A stretch of DNA of 64,000 nt from JAJYBV01 sp021812265. Lineage in GTDB: Bacteria; Chloroflexota; Ktedonobacteria; Ktedonobacterales; JACDGC01. Below the pieces are notes generated by a model that was not told the origin of the DNA, did no database searches, and saw only the letters and a list, made by a program, of their open reading frames with translations. The position numbers and the translations under genes were made by a program. Positions within the stretch are counted from its first letter, which is position 1. Each line of letters opens with the position of its first letter. This document shows positions 53,791 to 62,626 of this stretch, piece after piece. The stretch is from the NCBI GenBank assembly GCA_027459525.1, contig DAIDIC010000210.1:36455-100454 (forward strand). The letters run 5' to 3'.

Positions 53791-55089
53791 GTGCCTCAGA
53801 ACTTAGGCTTTCTTATCGTACACTTTGTTGTTACGCTGGTCTTCTTTATTGCGCTTGTGGCGACAAACGCAGTAATTATGGTTTATTTGGAACGCAAGGT
53901 GATGGCCTATATGCAAGATCGCGTTGGTCCGCTGCATTATGGCCCACAGGGCATGTTACAATCTACGCTGGATGTGGTGAAGCTGCTGCTGAAAGAAGAT
54001 ATCCGCTCGCAATTAACGGATAACGCCATATTTTCTTTAGCGCCGATGGTCTTTTTTGCGCCGGTTATCACCGCATTTGTGGCGCTGCCGTTTTCTCCTT
54101 TTATGACAACCGGCGCCATCGGCACAGCGCTGATATTATACGTGGCGTTAAGCTCACTGGATATTATCGGTGTGTTTATGGCGGGTTGGGGTTCAAACAG
54201 TAAATATTCTCTTATCGGCGGTCTTCGTTCTGCGGCGCAGATGATTTCCTATGAATTGCCGCTCATGCTTTCATTAGTGGGTGTGGTGATGCTCACCAGT
54301 ATTTTAGGGCATAACGGTGTCGGCTCCATTTCTTTTTCGGATATTATCGGCGCACAATTACAAACACCTTGGCTGTGGTTTATTCTCATCCAGCCGCTGG
54401 GCCTGCTGATTTATTATACATGCGGATTGGCCGAAACAAACCGCGCGCCCTTCGATTTGCCCGAAGCGGAATCGGAGCTGGTCGCCGGTTATCTAACGGA
54501 ATATAGCGGCATGCGCTGGGCAATGTTCTTTTTAGGTGAATATGGCAACATGCTTATCGTTTCCAGCGTTGCAACGGTGCTATTTTTGGGCGGATGGTCC
54601 GGCCCGGGAGCCGATTTGCAGTTTTGGCAGGCGCATATCAGCGCCAATCCAGGCGGCATATTCTCTGTAGCCGACTTGGTCTTCAACCTTATTGCCGTTT
54701 TCTGGTTCTTGGTAAAAGTGTATGCGCTGCAAGTAGTTTTTATTTGGGTGCGTTCCACCTTGCCGCGTCTGCGCGCCGACCAGCTGATGCAATATGCGTG
54801 GCTGATATTAATCCCCATTACACTTGTTAATATTCTTGTAACATCAGTGTTGCTTTTGGCGGTGCCGCAGCCATATACATTGTGGGTAACCGGCATTGTA
54901 AACTGGCTGATGATGTTTGTGTATATCTTTACGTTGGCGCGAATTATTCGCACATCGCCATCGGGGAAAACACCGGTTTGGGTCAACAAACCAACTGATG
55001 CGTTAGGCTTCATGCCGCCAGACGCCGCTAAAGCTCTGCCTGCGGGAAATGACACACCAAAATTGAAGTCTCCATCCCCGGCCAGATAG
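53791..55089 (+). CDS. nuoH: NADH-quinone oxidoreductase subunit H
   Basis: This 432-residue, eight-span membrane subunit links the quinone site to the proton path. It shows LERKVMAYMQDRVGPLHYG, STLDVVKLLLKED, AETNRAPFDLPEAESELVAG and LTEYSGMRWAMFFLGEY, with the conserved acids of the E-channel. GTG at 53791 follows AAAGGAGAAC. It is the last gene of the run: no nuoI-N or nuoEFG follow, and a strong terminator closes the operon. The other subunits must be elsewhere. Confidence 0.95.
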   Translation: MPQNLGFLIVHFVVTLVFFIALVATNAVIMVYLERKVMAYMQDRVGPLHYGPQGMLQSTLDVVKLLLKEDIRSQLTDNAIFSLAPMVFFAPVITAFVALPFSPFMTTGAIGTALILYVALSSLDIIGVFMAGWGSNSKYSLIGGLRSAAQMISYELPLMLSLVGVVMLTSILGHNGVGSISFSDIIGAQLQTPWLWFILIQPLGLLIYYTCGLAETNRAPFDLPEAESELVAGYLTEYSGMRWAMFFLGEYGNMLIVSSVATVLFLGGWSGPGADLQFWQAHISANPGGIFSVADLVFNLIAVFWFLVKVYALQVVFIWVRSTLPRLRADQLMQYAWLILIPITLVNILVTSVLLLAVPQPYTLWVTGIVNWLMMFVYIFTLARIIRTSPSGKTPVWVNKPTDALGFMPPDAAKALPAGNDTPKLKSPSPAR

Positions 55090-55126
55090 CGCAACCGAAA
55101 CCATAGCAACCATTATACAATACACT

Positions 55127-55175
55127 AAAAACTGCGCAGCGAAAACAAAAATTTATCCGCTACGCAGTTTTTATT
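55127..55175 (+). terminator. Strong terminator of the nuo operon
   Basis: AAAAACTGCGCAGCG (55127-55141) pairs with CGCTACGCAGTTTTT (55158-55172) with one mismatch. The stem's A-rich and T-rich arms make it active in both directions. Confidence 0.8.
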
Positions 55176-55181
55176 ATATAA

Positions 55182-55298
55182 TAGGACATTCAATTGAAAG
55201 GGAAGCGCATGTTCTCGTATCTGAAACAAAAGGAGATCTAAGGACACCCCAGCGCCCCTTGCGCATCCTCAATGTTTCACGTTGAAGCAAAAGCCCTG
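55182..55298 (+). repeat. MITE-like element, diverged copy 6 (about 117 bp)
   Basis: The ends are TAGGACATTCAATTG and AGCAAAAGCCCTG. The core palindrome has lost one arm (GGACACCCCAGCGCCCCTTG). ATATAA stands directly on both sides (55176-55181 and 55299-55304), a 6-bp duplication. Confidence 0.75.
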
Positions 55299-55324
55299 AT
55301 ATAAAAAGAAATTGCAAACGCCGC

Positions 55325-56317
55325 TTACTCCATTTGCCCAGGCGCAAACATTTCGCGGATATCACGGAATAACGCTTCTCCCGAGCCTACACCGGTAGCC
55401 ACAGCGTTGGTGTCCAGCACACGAGTGTTTGGCTCTACCAGCGCCGCGTGCCTGCGGTTCACGCATAAATGATCTAAACCGGCGTCGAGCAGCAGCCACT
55501 CCGACATCAGCACATATCCGGCCCAAACCCGCACTTCTTTTGTTCGCTCCCAAACCGGTTCTCCATAGCGAAAAGCGTGATCATAATAATCGCTGGCGCG
55601 AATTGCAAATGGAAACAACCGCTCTTTTATCGGCTCTCCTTCAACAATCCCGGAATGAATCAGCGTGTTCACTAAGTCGCTGGTTCGTTTGTTGCGCGGC
55701 TCTACCTGCGTAAGAATCACACCGCCCAAGGTCAGCCTTGCCGTGCCTTCGCGAAAGCGCCGCAACAGCCGCAGCGTTGCGTCTAATCCCTCCAAAGAAG
55801 CGGCGCTGGGAGTAAACGGAATAAGCATTCTATCCATGGCAAACATAGAATTATCCAGCAATATACTGTCATCCGAAGGACAATCTATCAGCATAATATC
55901 AAAGGCGGAATCAACACTTCGCAAAAAGCCGTCCAACACAAGCGGAGATTTCATGTTGCGGGCAATATTTCCCAAACCGTCATCAAACGGCAGCAGTGAC
56001 ACTAAGCCGCCGCCCCAACTGGGCTTAGAAACCAGCGGCACCGGCAGCATTTGGGTATCATACGCCATAATAGTGTCATCCGGATGGGGAATTTCATCGG
56101 CAGAAAGCTGGCAAAAAGGCGCCAGCAGTTCACTGAACACCCCATGGTCGCTGGCCGGCCAGCAATCGCGAAAAGATGTAGAGGTTGTGCCCGGCATCGC
56201 TAAATCGATAACAAGCACGCGCGCGCCATACAGCGCCAGCAGCCGCGCCAGCGTAATAACAGTGGTAGATTTTCCTTGGCCGCCTTTTTTCATGGCGACG
56301 CCATATGTTTTGTACAT
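55325..56317 (-). CDS. ParA/MinD-type ATPase, orphan
   Basis: This 330-residue P-loop ATPase has the deviant Walker A KKGGQGKSTTV (both signature Lys), VLVIDLAMPG (switch I region) and IMLIDCPSDDS (Walker B). The second half (RLFPFAIRASDYYDHAFRYG) resembles ParA/Soj proteins. No ParB or parS-like site is adjacent, and it is far from the usual chromosomal parAB. It may position a protein complex rather than DNA. I start at 56317 with GAGGCG upstream; the frame continues upstream into the neighbouring MITE copy. It lies between two MITE copies in the same orientation. Confidence 0.82.
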   Translation of the reverse strand: MYKTYGVAMKKGGQGKSTTVITLARLLALYGARVLVIDLAMPGTTSTSFRDCWPASDHGVFSELLAPFCQLSADEIPHPDDTIMAYDTQMLPVPLVSKPSWGGGLVSLLPFDDGLGNIARNMKSPLVLDGFLRSVDSAFDIMLIDCPSDDSILLDNSMFAMDRMLIPFTPSAASLEGLDATLRLLRRFREGTARLTLGGVILTQVEPRNKRTSDLVNTLIHSGIVEGEPIKERLFPFAIRASDYYDHAFRYGEPVWERTKEVRVWAGYVLMSEWLLLDAGLDHLCVNRRHAALVEPNTRVLDTNAVATGVGSGEALFRDIREMFAPGQME

Positions 56318-56353
56318 GAAGCGCCTCAACCGCAAAATAGAAATAATATATAA

Positions 56354-56490
56354 TAGGACTTTCGCTTGAACGAGAAGCGCATGGTTCTCGTATCTGCAAC
56401 AAAGGGAGGTCTGGGGACACCCCAGAACCCTGTACAAGGGGCGGCGCCCCTTGTACATCCCCGATTTTCCATGCTGCAGCGAAAGTCTTG
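56354..56490 (+). repeat. MITE-like palindromic element, copy 7
   Basis: This 137-bp copy is well preserved, with the perfect core palindrome GTACAAGGGGC/GCCCCTTGTAC and the CTGGGG/CCCCAG hairpin. ATATAA repeats at both borders (56348-56353 and 56491-56496). It lies 36 bp upstream of the ParA-like start codon. Confidence 0.9.
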
Positions 56491-56670
56491 ATATAATAGC
56501 TTATGAAAACAATATAGCACAGATTTCGCAAGGCTTTTTGTTGGGAAAAGCTATTTTCTATACAGATAACAATACAATATATCCAAGATTCATCGAATCG
56601 AATATAGGGTAAGCGCCGGATCGCCGCAACGTTTTTGAATAAGATATTGGACAGGAGATCACCCCAAAGT

Positions 56671-56746
56671 CTGCAAAAGCGGCGGCGGCCTTTTGCTATG
56701 CTGTGCGCAGACAGTCGCTTACACATTCACAATCTCGCTTTTGCAG
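56671..56746. other. Inverted repeat between parA and fumC
   Basis: CTGCAAAAGC (56671-56680) and GCTTTTGCAG (56737-56746) are perfect 10-bp arms 56 bases apart, with extra CAAAG/CTTTG pairing outside and a competing GCAAAAG/CTTTTGC hairpin inside. It follows the fumC stop on the minus strand, so a terminator or small RNA is possible. Confidence 0.35.
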
Positions 56747-56779
56747 GGGGCTTTGACGATGTAAATTTCCCTTAAACAA

Positions 56780-58189
56780 TTATCCTTCCGGGGTTAGCAT
56801 ATGCTCCGGACGTACATAGCGATCGAAGTCTTCACCTGTCAGGTATCCCAATGCTATGCACGCTTCACGCAGTGTAGAGCCGTCGTGATATGCTTTATGC
56901 GCAACCTCGGCCGATTTATCATAGCCAATATATGGCGATAAGGCAGTGACCAACATCAGCGAGTTATGCAGGAAATGATCGATTTGGGATTGGTTTACCT
57001 CTATTCCCTCAACCATATGCTCGCGGAACATATCACAGGCATCGGAAAGCAATCGAACAGAGTGCAATAAGTTGTGAATAATAACCGGTTTAAACACATT
57101 CAGTTCAAAATTGCCTTGAGAGCCGGCGAAAGCAATTGCCATATCATTGCCCATAACTTGCGCGCAAACCATAGTCATTGCTTCGCTTTGCGTTGGGTTT
57201 ACCTTACCGGGCATAATGGATGAGCCGGGTTCATTCGCAGGCAAAATCAATTCGCCTAAGCCGCAGCGTGGGCCAGACCCCAGCCAGCGGATGTCGTTAG
57301 CTATTTTCATAAGCGAAGCCGCCAGTGTTCTTACTGCGCCGCTGGCCATTACCAACGGATCGTGGCTGGCCAACGCCGCAAATTTATTTTTAGCGGAGAC
57401 AAACGGCAACCCCGTAATATCTGCAATTTTAGCTGCGCCGCGCGCCGCAAACTCTGGATGCGTGTTCAGTCCGGTGCCTACGGCAGTGCCGCCCAGCGCA
57501 AGCTCAAAAACACCTTTCAATGTATACTCCAGCCGATCGATATCTTGATCCAGCTGCTCTACATATCCCGAAAATTCCTGTCCCAATGTTAAGGGAACTG
57601 CGTCCATCAGGTGGGTGCGGCCAATTTTGATAACGCCGCTGAATTCATTTGATTTTTTTGCCAGTTCCGCGCGCAGTTTGCGCAAGCTGGGTAAAAGCCG
57701 GCTGTTTATTTGTCCGGCGGCGGCAATATGCATAGCGGTAGGAAACGTGTCATTAGAAGACTGCGACATATTTACATCATCGTTTGGGTGAACGGGTTTT
57801 TTGCTGCCAAGCACACCGCCGGCCATTTCAATAGCGCGGTTTGAGATGACTTCGTTCGTATTCATATTTGTTTGGGTGCCGCTGCCGGTTTGCCACACAC
57901 GCAGGGGAAACTGGGTATCCAGTTTACCGTCTATCACTTCTTGCGCCGCCGCAATAATATATTGCGCCTTTTCAGCGGAAAGCTTGCCTAAATCTCTGTT
58001 TACTTCAGCGGCGGCGCGCTTTAAAACGCCCAATGCGCGAATCATTTCCCGCGGCATTACATCGCTGCCGATGTTAAAATGAATGAGAGAGCGCTGGGTT
58101 TGCGCGCCCCAATATACATTTGCCGGGACTTCTATAGCGCCCATACTGTCTGTTTCAGTGCGGGTTTGCGGTGTATTTGGATTAGACAT
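56780..58189 (-). CDS. fumC: Fumarate hydratase class II
   Basis: This 469-residue iron-independent fumarase of the citric acid cycle interconverts fumarate and malate. Motifs: VWQTGSGTQTNMNTNEVISN, DDVNMSQSSNDTFPTAMHI, KIGRTHLMDAVPLTLGQEFS (catalytic His) and the signature GSSIMPGKVNPTQSE (catalytic Ser loop). Length is typical. GGAGG lies about 10 bases before the ATG. The gene stands alone, with 275 bp of featureless sequence to metG. Confidence 0.96.
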   Translation of the reverse strand: MSNPNTPQTRTETDSMGAIEVPANVYWGAQTQRSLIHFNIGSDVMPREMIRALGVLKRAAAEVNRDLGKLSAEKAQYIIAAAQEVIDGKLDTQFPLRVWQTGSGTQTNMNTNEVISNRAIEMAGGVLGSKKPVHPNDDVNMSQSSNDTFPTAMHIAAAGQINSRLLPSLRKLRAELAKKSNEFSGVIKIGRTHLMDAVPLTLGQEFSGYVEQLDQDIDRLEYTLKGVFELALGGTAVGTGLNTHPEFAARGAAKIADITGLPFVSAKNKFAALASHDPLVMASGAVRTLAASLMKIANDIRWLGSGPRCGLGELILPANEPGSSIMPGKVNPTQSEAMTMVCAQVMGNDMAIAFAGSQGNFELNVFKPVIIHNLLHSVRLLSDACDMFREHMVEGIEVNQSQIDHFLHNSLMLVTALSPYIGYDKSAEVAHKAYHDGSTLREACIALGYLTGEDFDRYVRPEHMLTPEG

Positions 58190-58464
58190 GACTCATTAGC
58201 CTCCACAGCATTGAATACAGGGCTTTTGCCAAACTGAGCAGCCGCGCTATTCAGGCAGATTGAACGTGCAGTATAAGGCGCGCCAATACGGGGAGCGCAG
58301 AACGCTCAGCAAGTTTAAGCAGATTTTTTGCGGGCAAAAGCTTCTGCTGCATGAAAAAAATGCAGTTTATATATTGCTTTTATTGTAACTCATTCACGCG
58401 GCAGAAAATCAGCAAATATGGCGTACAATAGCGCGAAATTTACGGATTTTCGGGGCAATGGCGG

Positions 58465-60165
58465 TTATTTTGCGACTTCCGTTTGCGCGGATGCAGTTTC
58501 CGTTTCTGCCGGCGGATCAAACTTGGTAAAAAGCGGTTTCGGCTCCGGAAGCGCCTGTCCTGCCGGAATTTCCGCAAAACGCCAAGGCTCATCTTTTACT
58601 AAACCGCTGCATCCCAACAATTCGTGCAAGCGCTGCGCGGCAGAGGGAATATATGGCGTAAGCGTTATTCGCAACGCGCCCAACGCTTGAATAACAGTAT
58701 ATAAAATGGCGCCCGCGCGCTGTTTATCGGTTTTCATCACTTTCCACGGCGCCTGTTCATCGATATATTTATTGATTGCCCGCGCGACGTTCATCGATTC
58801 CGTTAAACCTTCCCGCAACTTTACCGCAGCGATTGCTTTTCCCGTCAGTTCAAAAACATTGCGCGACACTTCCAGCAACGCCTCATCTTCAGCAGTAAAT
58901 TCGCCGGGTACAGGAATTGCGGCGCCAAAATGCTTTTGAGTAAACGTTAAAACACGGTGCGCGGCGTTGCCAAAAACGCCCACCAATTCATCATTATTAA
59001 AGCGCACCAATTCTTCATAGGAAAAATTCGAGTCGTGAGCTTCCGGCATGCTCACCGTCAGATAATAGCGCAGAGCGTCGCCGCCATAACGCGCCAAGGC
59101 GTCGGGAGTCCACACAACGTTGCCTTCGCTGGAAGACGCTTTGTGGCCGCCCATTTGCATAAATTCATTTGCAGGAACATCATACGCTAACACTAAATTT
59201 TCATAGCCAAGGAGCATCGCCGGCCAAAAAATAGCGTGAAACGAGATATTATCTTTGCCGATGAAATAATATGACCGTGAAGGACGGGGATTTTCCGGCG
59301 TCACTTCCCACCATTCCCGCCACGCTTCGGGGTGACCCTGCAACTGCGACCACTCTTTTGACGCGGAAAGATATCCGATTACGGCGTCGAACCACACATA
59401 AATTCGTTTATTTTCAAATCCTTCAAGAGGAATAGGCACTCCCCAGCTTAAATCGCGGGTAATGGCGCGCGGCTTCAGGCCTTCTTTCAGCCAATTCATG
59501 GCAAAATTGACCACATTGGGCCGCCATTGCGCCGAAGCGCTATTCAGCCAAGTTTGCAGTTTATCTTGCAGCAGAGGGAGATTAAAGTAGAAGTGCTCGG
59601 TTTCGCGGAATTCTATAGAGCTGGTTTTGCTGCCGCATATACGGCAATAGGGGTGAATTAACTGCTGCGGCTCCAGCAAGTGGCCGCATTCCTCGCACTG
59701 ATCACCGCGCGCCTTGCCATAATGACAATGAGGACACTCGCCTAATATATACCTGTCTTGTAAAAATCTATTATCGGTGGGACAAAACGGCGCAATAGCG
59801 CCATCTTTAAATAAATAGCCGTTGTTCAGCAACTTTAAAAATACATCTTGCGTAACAGCGTAATGATTGGGTGTTGTCGTTTTCGTATACAGATCCCACT
59901 GAATATTCAGTTTTTCCCACACTTCCAGAATTTTGGGGTGATATCGTTCTACAATAACATCAGGCTCTACACCTTCTTGATCGGCTTCAACGGTAATGGG
60001 TGTGCCGTGCGCGTCGCTGCCGGAAACCATCAGCACATCATTTCCTATCATGCGATTATACCTGGCAAAAATATCTCCCGGCAAAATTGAACCAACAATT
60101 TGCCCAACATGAGTTACCGATTTTGCATATGGCCAAGCAATACAAACGAGGATTTTTTCTCCCAT
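58465..60165 (-). CDS. metG: Methionyl-tRNA synthetase
   Basis: This 566-residue class I synthetase charges tRNA-Met. The HIGH motif appears as HVGQ (AWPYAKSVTHVGQIVGS) and KMSKS as KASSS (GHKASSSEGNVV), both unusual. The four-Cys zinc knuckles are present (GECPHCHYGKARGDQCEECG and PYCRICGSK). FDAVIGYLSASKEW and YYFIGKDNISFHAIFWPA are typical. The anticodon-binding helical domain ends the protein; there is no C-terminal tRNA-binding (Trbp111-like) domain. Confidence 0.93.
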   Translation of the reverse strand: MGEKILVCIAWPYAKSVTHVGQIVGSILPGDIFARYNRMIGNDVLMVSGSDAHGTPITVEADQEGVEPDVIVERYHPKILEVWEKLNIQWDLYTKTTTPNHYAVTQDVFLKLLNNGYLFKDGAIAPFCPTDNRFLQDRYILGECPHCHYGKARGDQCEECGHLLEPQQLIHPYCRICGSKTSSIEFRETEHFYFNLPLLQDKLQTWLNSASAQWRPNVVNFAMNWLKEGLKPRAITRDLSWGVPIPLEGFENKRIYVWFDAVIGYLSASKEWSQLQGHPEAWREWWEVTPENPRPSRSYYFIGKDNISFHAIFWPAMLLGYENLVLAYDVPANEFMQMGGHKASSSEGNVVWTPDALARYGGDALRYYLTVSMPEAHDSNFSYEELVRFNNDELVGVFGNAAHRVLTFTQKHFGAAIPVPGEFTAEDEALLEVSRNVFELTGKAIAAVKLREGLTESMNVARAINKYIDEQAPWKVMKTDKQRAGAILYTVIQALGALRITLTPYIPSAAQRLHELLGCSGLVKDEPWRFAEIPAGQALPEPKPLFTKFDPPAETETASAQTEVAK

Positions 60166-60839
60166 ATGAATATAGCTGTGTCTCCTGACTTTTTGTGTTG
60201 AACGCTTCTAAAAAAGGCTCCAAATCAGTATAACACATAGTTTGCACACCATGACGAGCGCTTCTTGTCTAAGCGCAAACGCTTTTCAATTTGCGCCAAG
60301 CAGTGCCTCCACAACACAAACTATGCGATACGGTGTTCATTGGGAGAAACACAGCGAAGCGTACTAGCGCTATGAGCGCCTAAACAAAATAGCACATGAT
60401 AAACCACCCAGCCACACATTTCCATGTGTGGGCATCGTTTTTCAATTATAAGTCTGCCGCAAAGCGCGAGACAGCAAAAGGCATTCAAAAGAATGTATAA
60501 AAACGAGAAACCTCGCGAAGAGTTGGTATGCAGAATAAACCAACTAGCCACCCGGCCACACATTTTAACGAGAACCACATGTTGAAACACTATCTTTTAC
60601 CCACAAGATAGTGCCAGTATGCTATATGAGGGAAAAGAGCAAAGGAAATGGAAAAGAACAACTCGTATTCCTTGAATACTGGTTCATTGCGGACACCACA
60701 AAAGGAACAAATTCTGGAAATATTCTCAATTGTCTGGGATTTCAGAAGCCATATGAGGTGTTGCAGACCTGATGAGCACACAACTCCCCGTGAGCGCTCT
60801 GTGTGAGCGTCCATAGTTTTGCTCCTCATGCAGGCTGCT
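60166..60839. other. Gene-poor stretch with hairpins and a short direct repeat
   Basis: No credible gene is seen. CCACACAT/ATGTGTGG (60412-60431), followed by a T-run, looks like a terminator. CACTATCTT/AAGATAGTG (60588-60613) is a perfect 9-bp hairpin. An 18-base direct repeat (60404-60421 and 60548-60565, one mismatch) begins CCACCC and ends CACATTT. It borders a decayed transposase and is probably insertion debris. Confidence 0.4.
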
Positions 60840-61063
60840 TCAGATAGTCAACCCTGATTGCGCCAGCCGAACCCCTTCGAGCATTGATTGGATTCGCATC
60901 CATCCTGCCACAGCGTTTGCCAGCCAGGAGGACCATCCCCTTTGCGTCCCATCCATCCTCCCATTCTGGCGAGCGTGTGCCAAAACTGCTGCCCCGTGTA
61001 TCGCTGCGTCGGCGCTATGGCAGCGGTTGCTCCTGCAGCGCAATATTTGTGAATGGGCGGCAT
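60840..61063 (-). pseudogene. Decayed 3' end of an IS4-type transposase
   Basis: One minus-strand frame reads YTGQQFWHTLARMGGWMGRK followed by GDGPPGWQTLW, the C-terminal signature of IS4-family transposases (LARxGGFLGRKxDGEPGxxTLWRG). After TLW the match continues in another frame as GWMRIQSMLEGVRLAQ, so a frameshift is present. The catalytic DDE region is missing. It is a relic without activity and shows no similarity to the MITE ends. Confidence 0.75.
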
Positions 61064-61081
61064 TCATTAAAAAGAAAAATT

Positions 61082-61135
61082 ATTTGGGAACACCCCAATT
61101 CCTGCACAAGGGGCAATAGCCTCTTGTGCGCCGCC
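61082..61135 (+). repeat. Core fragment of the MITE-like element
   Basis: TTTGGGAACACCCCAATTC followed by GCACAAGGGGCAATAGCC and TCTTGTGC mirrors the central hairpins of full copies, but neither terminal repeat is present. It lies inside the transposase debris. Confidence 0.5.
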
Positions 61136-61166
61136 GTATGTGACAAATCGCCTCTGCTTCATCAGA

Positions 61167-62522
61167 TTATTGCCAGTGCGGATTCGTATCTTCTATCGTA
61201 TCCTGATTATTATTTCTTTGATAATTATTCTGCTGCGGCGGAGGTTGCGGGGGCTGTGTTTGCTGCCCTTGCTGCTGAAACGGCTCCCCCATACGAGTGC
61301 GATATGGATCATCCCAATCTTCATCAAATGAAGAATCTGCCGAAACAGGTTTGGACGGCCGCAATGTTTTGCTGGTGCGGGTCCCGCTCCATGGTTTACC
61401 GGATGGGGTACTCCATGGTGTGGCTTCCGGTTCGGCCCAAGGATCATAAGAACGGTTCTGCCAATTATTTGAGTCTTGCCAGTCTGTTTGCGCTGATTGG
61501 CCATTTTGCGGTTTACTGCGCAACGCCAGAAACGCCACCACAACTCCAGCAAACAACAAAACAACGGCAATTAAACCCAGCAACGCAATAAATAATTTAG
61601 AGTTGCCGCCGCCGGTTGAGGTAGTGGAAGGTGGAGCAACCGTTGGAACAACAGCTTGGGTTGCGGTCGGAACCGGCGTCACCGCAGTTGTTGGTGTTGG
61701 AGCCAGCGCAATAGTAAAAGGCGCAGTTTGCGCAGTTAACGGATATTGATCGAAAGAAGGTCCACCAGCCTGAAGGAGATTTACCGGCGTTCCGGCTTCG
61801 GCAAGAATATAGTTTTGATTGATAATATCAGTTGGCAAGGTAACCTGCGCAGAAAACGTTCCATCACTGCTGGGAGTTATTTTTTGTAAATCTGTGCCTT
61901 GGTCAGATTGATTTACCGAGGAGCTGCTTTTTAACCGCAGATCCACCGGTTGAACCGGAAGCCAGTTTGCCCCTGTTACAGTTATTGTTTGCCCTGTTGA
62001 AGCTTGGCTGAAGGTGATATTAACCGATGGCGCCGCGCTGGGTAAACCGCTGGAGCTGGATAGCACATAAAAAGGAGCTATAGTAGAGCCGATTTGTGAG
62101 CCAGATCCTTGCTCGAACCCGCAGACATTATATGCGCCGGATTGATTTGCGCTGGATGGCCAAATAAACGCCGCCGAAAATGAGCCATTATTGGAAATGG
62201 TAACCGGATACGCCAGCGAAACCGGAACGGCAGTAGTTTGCGCCACGGAACAGTTTTGCCCGGCAGGCAAAATACCCAATTGCAGTTGAGCGCCGGGTGT
62301 CCACCCTGAAGTTGCGCCGACAAATACATTTGTTCCTACTGGGCCTTCGGGCACATTGTTATATAACGGACTTGCAAATGTCATTGTTGGGGCGGAATCG
62401 GCGTGCGCACGCTCACTAAATATGAAAGATAACAGCAGAAACAGCGCTGAAGCAATTAAAATTGCTGCAGCAATTGTTACGCCGGCGCGCCGCATTCGCG
62501 CAGAAACTGTGTGCGAATTCAT
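61167..62522 (-). CDS. Surface protein with stalk and C-terminal membrane anchor
   Basis: This 451-residue protein has a signal or anchor segment (about 12-34, ending RAHADS) and an extracytoplasmic part with two beta-sandwich-like repeats (about 45-155 and 165-272; GQTITVTGANWLPVQPV is typical of such immunoglobulin-like folds). A Pro/Thr/Val stalk (about 273-305), a second span (about 309-334) and a 115-residue cytoplasmic tail rich in Trp, Gln, Asn and Pro follow. The tail is unusually large and low in complexity. The ATG at 62522 follows AAGGAG. I do not recognise a named family. Confidence 0.75.
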   Translation of the reverse strand: MNSHTVSARMRRAGVTIAAAILIASALFLLLSFIFSERAHADSAPTMTFASPLYNNVPEGPVGTNVFVGATSGWTPGAQLQLGILPAGQNCSVAQTTAVPVSLAYPVTISNNGSFSAAFIWPSSANQSGAYNVCGFEQGSGSQIGSTIAPFYVLSSSSGLPSAAPSVNITFSQASTGQTITVTGANWLPVQPVDLRLKSSSSVNQSDQGTDLQKITPSSDGTFSAQVTLPTDIINQNYILAEAGTPVNLLQAGGPSFDQYPLTAQTAPFTIALAPTPTTAVTPVPTATQAVVPTVAPPSTTSTGGGNSKLFIALLGLIAVVLLFAGVVVAFLALRSKPQNGQSAQTDWQDSNNWQNRSYDPWAEPEATPWSTPSGKPWSGTRTSKTLRPSKPVSADSSFDEDWDDPYRTRMGEPFQQQGQQTQPPQPPPQQNNYQRNNNQDTIEDTNPHWQ

Positions 62523-62626
62523 ATGTATACCAAGCTCCTTATTATCTATAAACCATTTCGTACCGAATATACAGTTATTATATGCCAAATTTTTTCTTTT
62601 GTGTTGTTTATTGTGATATTTCTTCT

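Noticed and set aside
60321..60829. Two small minus-strand frames (79 and 89 codons) between metG and the transposase relic
   Set aside because: Cys/Trp/His-rich translation, internal repeats and hairpins point to non-coding debris. No ribosome binding sites are seen.
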